Below are positions 58,391-64,000 of a stretch of 64,000 nt of DNA, piece by piece (position 1 is the first letter of the stretch; each line of letters starts with the position of its first letter). Origin of the DNA: Amphiduros pacificus (lineage: Eukaryota > Annelida > Polychaeta > Phyllodocida > Hesionidae); the NCBI GenBank assembly GCA_949316495.1, contig OX439004.1, forward strand, positions 31,192,904 through 31,256,903. Direction: 5' to 3'. The notes beneath the pieces were generated by a model. The model saw only the letters and a program-made list of their open reading frames with translations, ran no database searches and was not told the DNA's origin. A program made the translations under genes and the position numbers.

Positions 58391-61300
58391 CCTAATCACT
58401 ATGAACAAATGAATTTTTAATATCCAAGTTTTTGGCTTATAATTAATGTTAATTATATTTGAGATTTTATGAGGCATGTTTGGTAATAAAAGCCCTGGTC
58501 TTGATGGTCATCACAATGTGCATATGCCATCACATTCTGTGTTAACAACAGTAGGTGGTACATGTTACCAACGAGACTAGAAGAGACTTGTTGATGTTAT
58601 TCTATACCTTCCTGCAATCAATGACATTGCTATATGTATCTCAGTTAATATTGACACTGGTTCACACCACATTGTATCATGCCATACAAAACAAAATATC
58701 ATTCACATCTTCCATGTATTCAATACAGCACATAAATTTGTGGTATTAATTTCAATAATTCACATTTTCAAACAACAATAATATACCACACACAAAAAAT
58801 GAGGCCAAGACAGTACTAGTGGATCACCATTTTGCGATCCACCTCTGTATGGCCGTGGTGTAGCAGACCTTGACATGTGCACTCTGTTCGCACTGTCACA
58901 CCTTTCCACACAAAACAAAGCCTCTTTCACACCTACCATGTCTTCTTCACAGTCCATAGATATGTTTCGTGTTATTTTCAGTAATCTAAATTTTTATACA
59001 ATGAAGATGTGCCATCTGAAAAATCTTGCTGTAACAATACTCTATCATTTTGAAATTCCTGCACATAATTCTCGTGCACAACTCTATCAATGAATAATCA
59101 ACCAATCAGAATCCAACATTTATAGGCTCTCAATATGGCAGCGACATGCCTGCTTTTTCTTCTTTCTCTGAAATAACCCCACCAGAGGTCACAATTGGTA
59201 GAATGATGGACCTGGGAGTTTATTAGTGATAATTGAGTAGCTGTGGCCACATTTACCCTGCTTGTCTTAACAAGCTAGTGACCTTCTATATTGTCAAAAT
59301 GATTTCAAACTAACAATCTAAATCCACTTTTCACCATATTTGCAATACTTAGTTCAACATACTTGTGTCTCAAGCAATAGCCATGTATGCTGTTTACATC
59401 AGACATGATGAAGCTTGTAAAGGACTATGAAGCAGAGCTAATAGGGAGCAGCTCGTACAAAGGATGGGTCAGCTGTCTCCATACCTTAACAGCTTGTTGC
59501 TGAGGACTCTGGTCAGAATAACCTCCCAGTTACCTGGCCTGACATCGCGACAAATCACAAACAAGCAGTGATTTCCAAAATATCTAGCTTGCACGATAAA
59601 AACAAACCATTCTTGCCAAAGTCTCGAATTAAATGTAACTAAAGTGAGAATGTACTCTACCACACCAATCACTTTTCACTTTTACCAACTATATTGCAAA
59701 TGCATCATCTTGTAGTGTAAATATATATGGGAACATTAAAACCTTGCCGTCATGGGGTGACCTTACTTGTCTGCTCCATAGACTTACAACATAACCGGTT
59801 GAAGCCTTGAGCATCCAGGCCTGAAGGCAAAACAAACTGGCCTCATTCTCAACTTTTTCATTCTCAACCTGATAAAATCAGTGCACCTCCACCATATAAG
59901 TTGTGCTAGCAATGAATCTGGTGGCTGGCTAGAAGAGTTATGAAATAGACTTTCGGCCAGACATTTGGGAAAATTGAACATTTGTTGTATATGTTAACTC
60001 CAACATGAAATCATGAGGCAATATTGCAGAAATACACACAGATGTAATCATATCTACATGAAGTCTCTCAGAGTAACTGCACTCCACAGCATATCTCATG
60101 TTAATTTCCTTAAGTAGTACCACCTGGAAGAAATTGTACGCCTCAGCACTTATGAAATTAGACACATATGGTTTGAAATATTTCTCGTAGGGATGGAATA
60201 TAATCACTAACACGTCAATAATGAGTTTTTTTTATTAAATGCTACACCATATATTTCATTAAATTTGGGTTTAGAAGCAAAATTGATAGACACTAGTCTT
60301 TATATTGACTTTATAAAACAAGAACTTAATGTACTGTAATTCTGCTAGGAACTGTTTATAGGGTTTATATAACTCACAGTTACCGCGGATCAGGGAAACA
60401 TCAAGATTATATAAAAAAAAAATCAAGGTCAGGGAAAAGCCAGGGAATCATGGTTTATGATTATGAAAGCTTATAAAAGATATAAGGACACAATATATTA
60501 AGCTTTTATGATGAATTCCGTGAATACAGGTACAGATATTTATAGAAATATAACAATGATAATGGACTGTGATAATCCGGAATACGAGACTGCTAAAATT
60601 TTATCATGTGTAATTGGCAAGTAAAAAATTGAATTTGGTCGGGAAATGGTCAGCAAAATGTCGGGGAATGTGAGTCAGATTGATGTGGCAGTCCTGTAAT
60701 TGTAACACAGTTGTATTTTTTCTGATTTTCTAAACATTTTTGCAAAATGTTGAGGAGTAGTAATTATAGTATGTTACAGAAACAGGGGGGTTTATTGTTT
60801 CCTTTGTGATATCAGTAAAAAGATTTTGAACAAAAGTGGTGGTTTGTATTTTTTGAAACATTATTAAAATTTAATTATTATGTTTTGCCAATTTTGAAGG
60901 GTAATTGATGAAGATTGGAGCAGATAATTCATTGTATGGGAATTTCCCATCAGAAATATCGCAGGTTGTAAATTAGCCCAGGTTTCATGTAATGGAAGGG
61001 TTTGCAGCGTTGGACTCACTCAGGTCACCTCACGACTTGAAATGAAATACTTATTAGAAATAGCCGTTTTGTCACACTTTGCTAATATTTTGAAATACTG
61101 AAATTTTCCTGATTAAATTCAATAATTTTATGTAGGGCCAATAATGTTTTAGGACGTATAAGTAAGATATTATGTTTCTGGCATTAAGCATTACGTTCAT
61201 TCCAGTTGAATGGACCCAGGAAAGTGGGAATCTGTTAATTTGTGGCAGAGAATTATGACTGCAATAAATCCCACAGTGTGTGGGTCAGGGAGACTGAAGG

Positions 61301-61564
61301 GGAAATTGAAGATGGCATTGGATATCAAAAAGGGACTGTCTGTGTTACTCTGTGATCAGTATGATCATTGGGGGGGGGAGGGGGGGGGGGGTTGTGTAGT
61401 CATTTCCTTAGGTTGTAATTTGCCTTTCTCTGCAGTCAATGTGGTTTGAACAATTGTTGCCACTGTGGAGTATTCTTGGACCATAAGTAAGACTCTTAAT
61501 TCATGCTTGCACCATTGTGTTTGCACCATCATGTTTGAATCCTATTTGGAGTAAAAAGTAATGC
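58391..61564. other. Non-coding stretch with dispersed-repeat fragments
   Basis: Similar segments near 58730 and 58955 (CATAGATATG ... TTTCA(G/A)TAAT) suggest repeat debris. No supported exon except the weak candidate near 60531-60624. A 20-base G-rich run lies at 61370-61391. Confidence 0.45.
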
Positions 61565-61568
61565 TTAA

Positions 61569-62226
61569 GCCCCAGTCACACTTACATGATCTTTAACAAG
61601 ACTGTTCGAGAATTGGCATGATCGTGATGATCGCACAAAAAACGAAAGTCAGACGACCACATGCTGAGACATGACACGTTCATACCCCGACCCTCACTCG
61701 ACCATAACAAGACCACCACGTGCTCAACACGTCCTTCTCTATCACGTGACTATCTGTGCAATATGGCCAGGTCTTCCTGTGGTCTTAACAAAGTTTTTAC
61801 AAGTCCTCAGAAGTCCTCAAAAGTCGCATGTTATCTGCCGTGATCGCTAGTTGAGCATACCAGATCGTCAGGCCATCCTGCCATGGACGTATGACATGAC
61901 GTACACACATCGTAGATGAATACCTATACGACAGTCAGCAGATTATGCAAGATCGCCATAAGTTCATACCAATTGGCATGGCGACTGTGAAGAAACTGCC
62001 ACAGAATTGCCTCCAGACCACCTTCACATCGTGGCTGTGACCACGATTGTTTTGAACTGTTCAAAACAATCGTGGGCTTGTCCCGACTTCAGCAGACCAA
62101 ACAAGACCTTGGCAGACCATTTCAAACCACCTCATGTGTATTCCCATTCTGATAAACGATGTGAGACGATTTAACAGATAGTGCCAAGTGATAGATCGTG
62201 ATAGATCGTGCAAGTGTGACTGGGGC
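61569..62226. mobile_element. TTAA-target inverted-repeat element, 658 bp
   Basis: Starts GCCCCAGTCACACTTACATG and ends with the reverse complement of GCCCCAGTCACACTTGCACG, flanked by TTAA (61565-61568 and 62227-62230). It holds a perfect hairpin with 16-bp arms (CCACGATTGTTTTGAA, loop CTG) at 62041-62075. No coding capacity. Confidence 0.82.
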
Positions 62227-62230
62227 TTAA

Positions 62231-64000
62231 GTGATGTCATTTCTTGCAATGAGAGAGTACAACTGACAACATTGTCTTTGCCCATTGATGCATGAAATTA
62301 TCAGTTCACATGGTTTGGAGATACATCCCGATCAATAAGGAAAGGAATGGATTCAAGCATTCATGAAATCACAGATTTCACAGGCAATTTCACAGAGGTT
62401 TGGGGTATGCTTAAATGATATGTGGCCACGAAACTGTGATACAAGCAAGCTATCTCACTAAAATCGACCAAAACACACTGACCATGGTTATTGTGTTTTA
62501 CTGAAAGTGCCAAGTACTACCTGTACTCTTTTGACCACTAGGTGGTCACATATATACAATCATGTGACCTCTATTGTGGTCTGTAAGGGTGTTAGACCTG
62601 TACCAATGGACAAACATTTAATGGACAAACAGGCCTCTGTAAGCCAAATCACTCCATTGCACCAATATGAAGGTGCCCCATTGTTAACAAAACTATTAAG
62701 AAGGTGTTTGCACAAGGTGACTGGTCAGCTAAACAAAATATGTTGACAAAATGTCCAATTGACGATATCAATTTTAGCAGAAGACTTGTCTACTTTCAAA
62801 TGACACAGACATTTATATAGGAGACATATGAGGGGTTATAACATCTGATTGCAAAGTTTGGGGTAAAAACATTTGTATTATGCAATACTTTTAGAGTATT
62901 ATACAATAGTTCAAATGTAAATCTTACAATTAGTGCAGAAATGAAAAAAAGGTCAGATTAGCAGGATCTGCTAAAGAGAGTATAAAATATAATGAGAATG
63001 GATAAATATATAAATGAAGATATGACAAATTGTAGGATATGTCTTTACCCAGAAAAACAAAACTTCAGGGTAGCTGGTTTAAATTAGGGTAGGTAGGGAA
63101 ATCAGAAAGAAGCTTCCTTTTTAGGCCTTCTATTTGAATATATGAAAATAGAATAATTCCTCATATTGCAGAATTTTATTGCTGTTTTCTCGTTTACTTT
63201 TATGTAAAAGTTTTATAAGTACTGGTGCCAAGAAGTATGGAATTACAAGAGGTATAAGAATTTGAGCTATTCTATTTTCTTGAAAGCAAAGACAGCACAT
63301 TATCAGTCTGAACAAGATTTGGTTTCAACTTGATAGTATAATGGATATATCAAAATGTATCTCCAGACCTTTTCATGGGCAAAGTTTGAAGTTTGCATTG
63401 AAATATCAAATGGCATGAAAAAAAAAACTTTTACAATTTTTATCATTTTGTCAATCATAGATACTTACGAGACTATCGTTCCTGTTGTGGAACATTTCTG
63501 ATTATGTTAAGAATGTAGTATTTGGACCATCGTTTTATGACAAAGTGGCACAGAGATGTTTTGCTTAAACTAAGATTTCATGAAATAGACACAAGAAAAA
63601 ACCCACATAAGTATTGAATACAGAACCTTCTTAGCATCCAGGCATTCATGCTTTGAGTGCATTTTCGATCAAAAAGAGAGTGATTAACAGTTATCAATAA
63701 TCTCAACATGGGAACGAGTCCATGCCGTGGTTGTGATCTGGGATGTCAGCTGAAGTGATTCAGATGATAAGATTCAACACACAGGCTTTGTAAGAAAAAA
63801 AAAAATCAAACAAAAAAACCAGTCCCAGCTCCAGAGTGGCGTTTATCGCCTGCAATAATATAAGCAGATATTTTTTCTCCTAGTATATATGGTTATAGGC
63901 TGTTTTTGTTGATGCTGATGGGCACTGCTGTGTCGCAGATACCATTTTATTATTGTCACTTTATCACCTGGCGATCACGTTGTTGGCGCCACCATGGAGC
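62231..64000. other. Non-coding stretch
   Basis: No supported exon, RNA gene or element end seen. Confidence 0.5.

Overview
The window is eukaryotic nuclear DNA: AT-rich, with small exons in large introns, tRNA-derived SINEs, short inverted-repeat transposons and many minisatellites. The gene content (an LDL-receptor-type modular receptor) is animal. One SINE carries a 3' tail (GTTGAAAGTGACTTATAACC followed by a CAAA-rich end) that resembles SINE tails I know from molluscs, so a mollusc or other lophotrochozoan is my best guess, held with modest confidence.

Layout. (1) 204-1077: the 3' part of an unidentified + strand gene (two exons, Glu-run and Lys-rich C-terminus), running straight into a 7.5-kb array of 65-bp repeats (to about 8570). 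(2) 8571-16633: mostly non-coding, with a LINE reverse-transcriptase relic (about 10642-10920) and a compact two-exon minus-strand gene (12732 to 11473) for a 209-residue secreted protein with a furin-type site and a Gly/Pro/Ala-rich C-terminus. (3) 16634-32934: sixteen + strand exons of an LDL-receptor/LRP-family receptor: signal peptide, six LDLa modules, two EGF modules, one six-bladed YWTD propeller, a third EGF, a linker and the first part of a fourth EGF. The C-terminal EGF remainder, membrane segment and cytoplasmic tail were not found with confidence. (4) 33-64 kb: no convincing gene, but several minisatellites, SINEs and inverted-repeat DNA elements, plus a few weak exon candidates at 40.3-40.7, 43.06 and 60.5 kb.

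The most striking observation is that in the LRP-like gene four different exon borders have been tandemly duplicated together with their splice sites. The exon 3 acceptor is present 8 times (88-bp unit), the exon 7 donor about 17 times (43 bp), the exon 10 donor 30 times (78 bp), and the exon 16 donor in 3-4 decaying copies. In exon 10 the unit is exactly 26 codons with no stop, so every one of 30 identical-strength donors yields an in-frame protein that differs by multiples of 26 residues within the propeller. At exons 3 and 7, use of the extra sites would give stops. This looks like a recurrent process that turns exon/intron borders into minisatellites, with one case that could make length isoforms or a length-polymorphic receptor.

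All exon calls rest on reading frame, splice-site and phase agreement; no expression data or database search was available.
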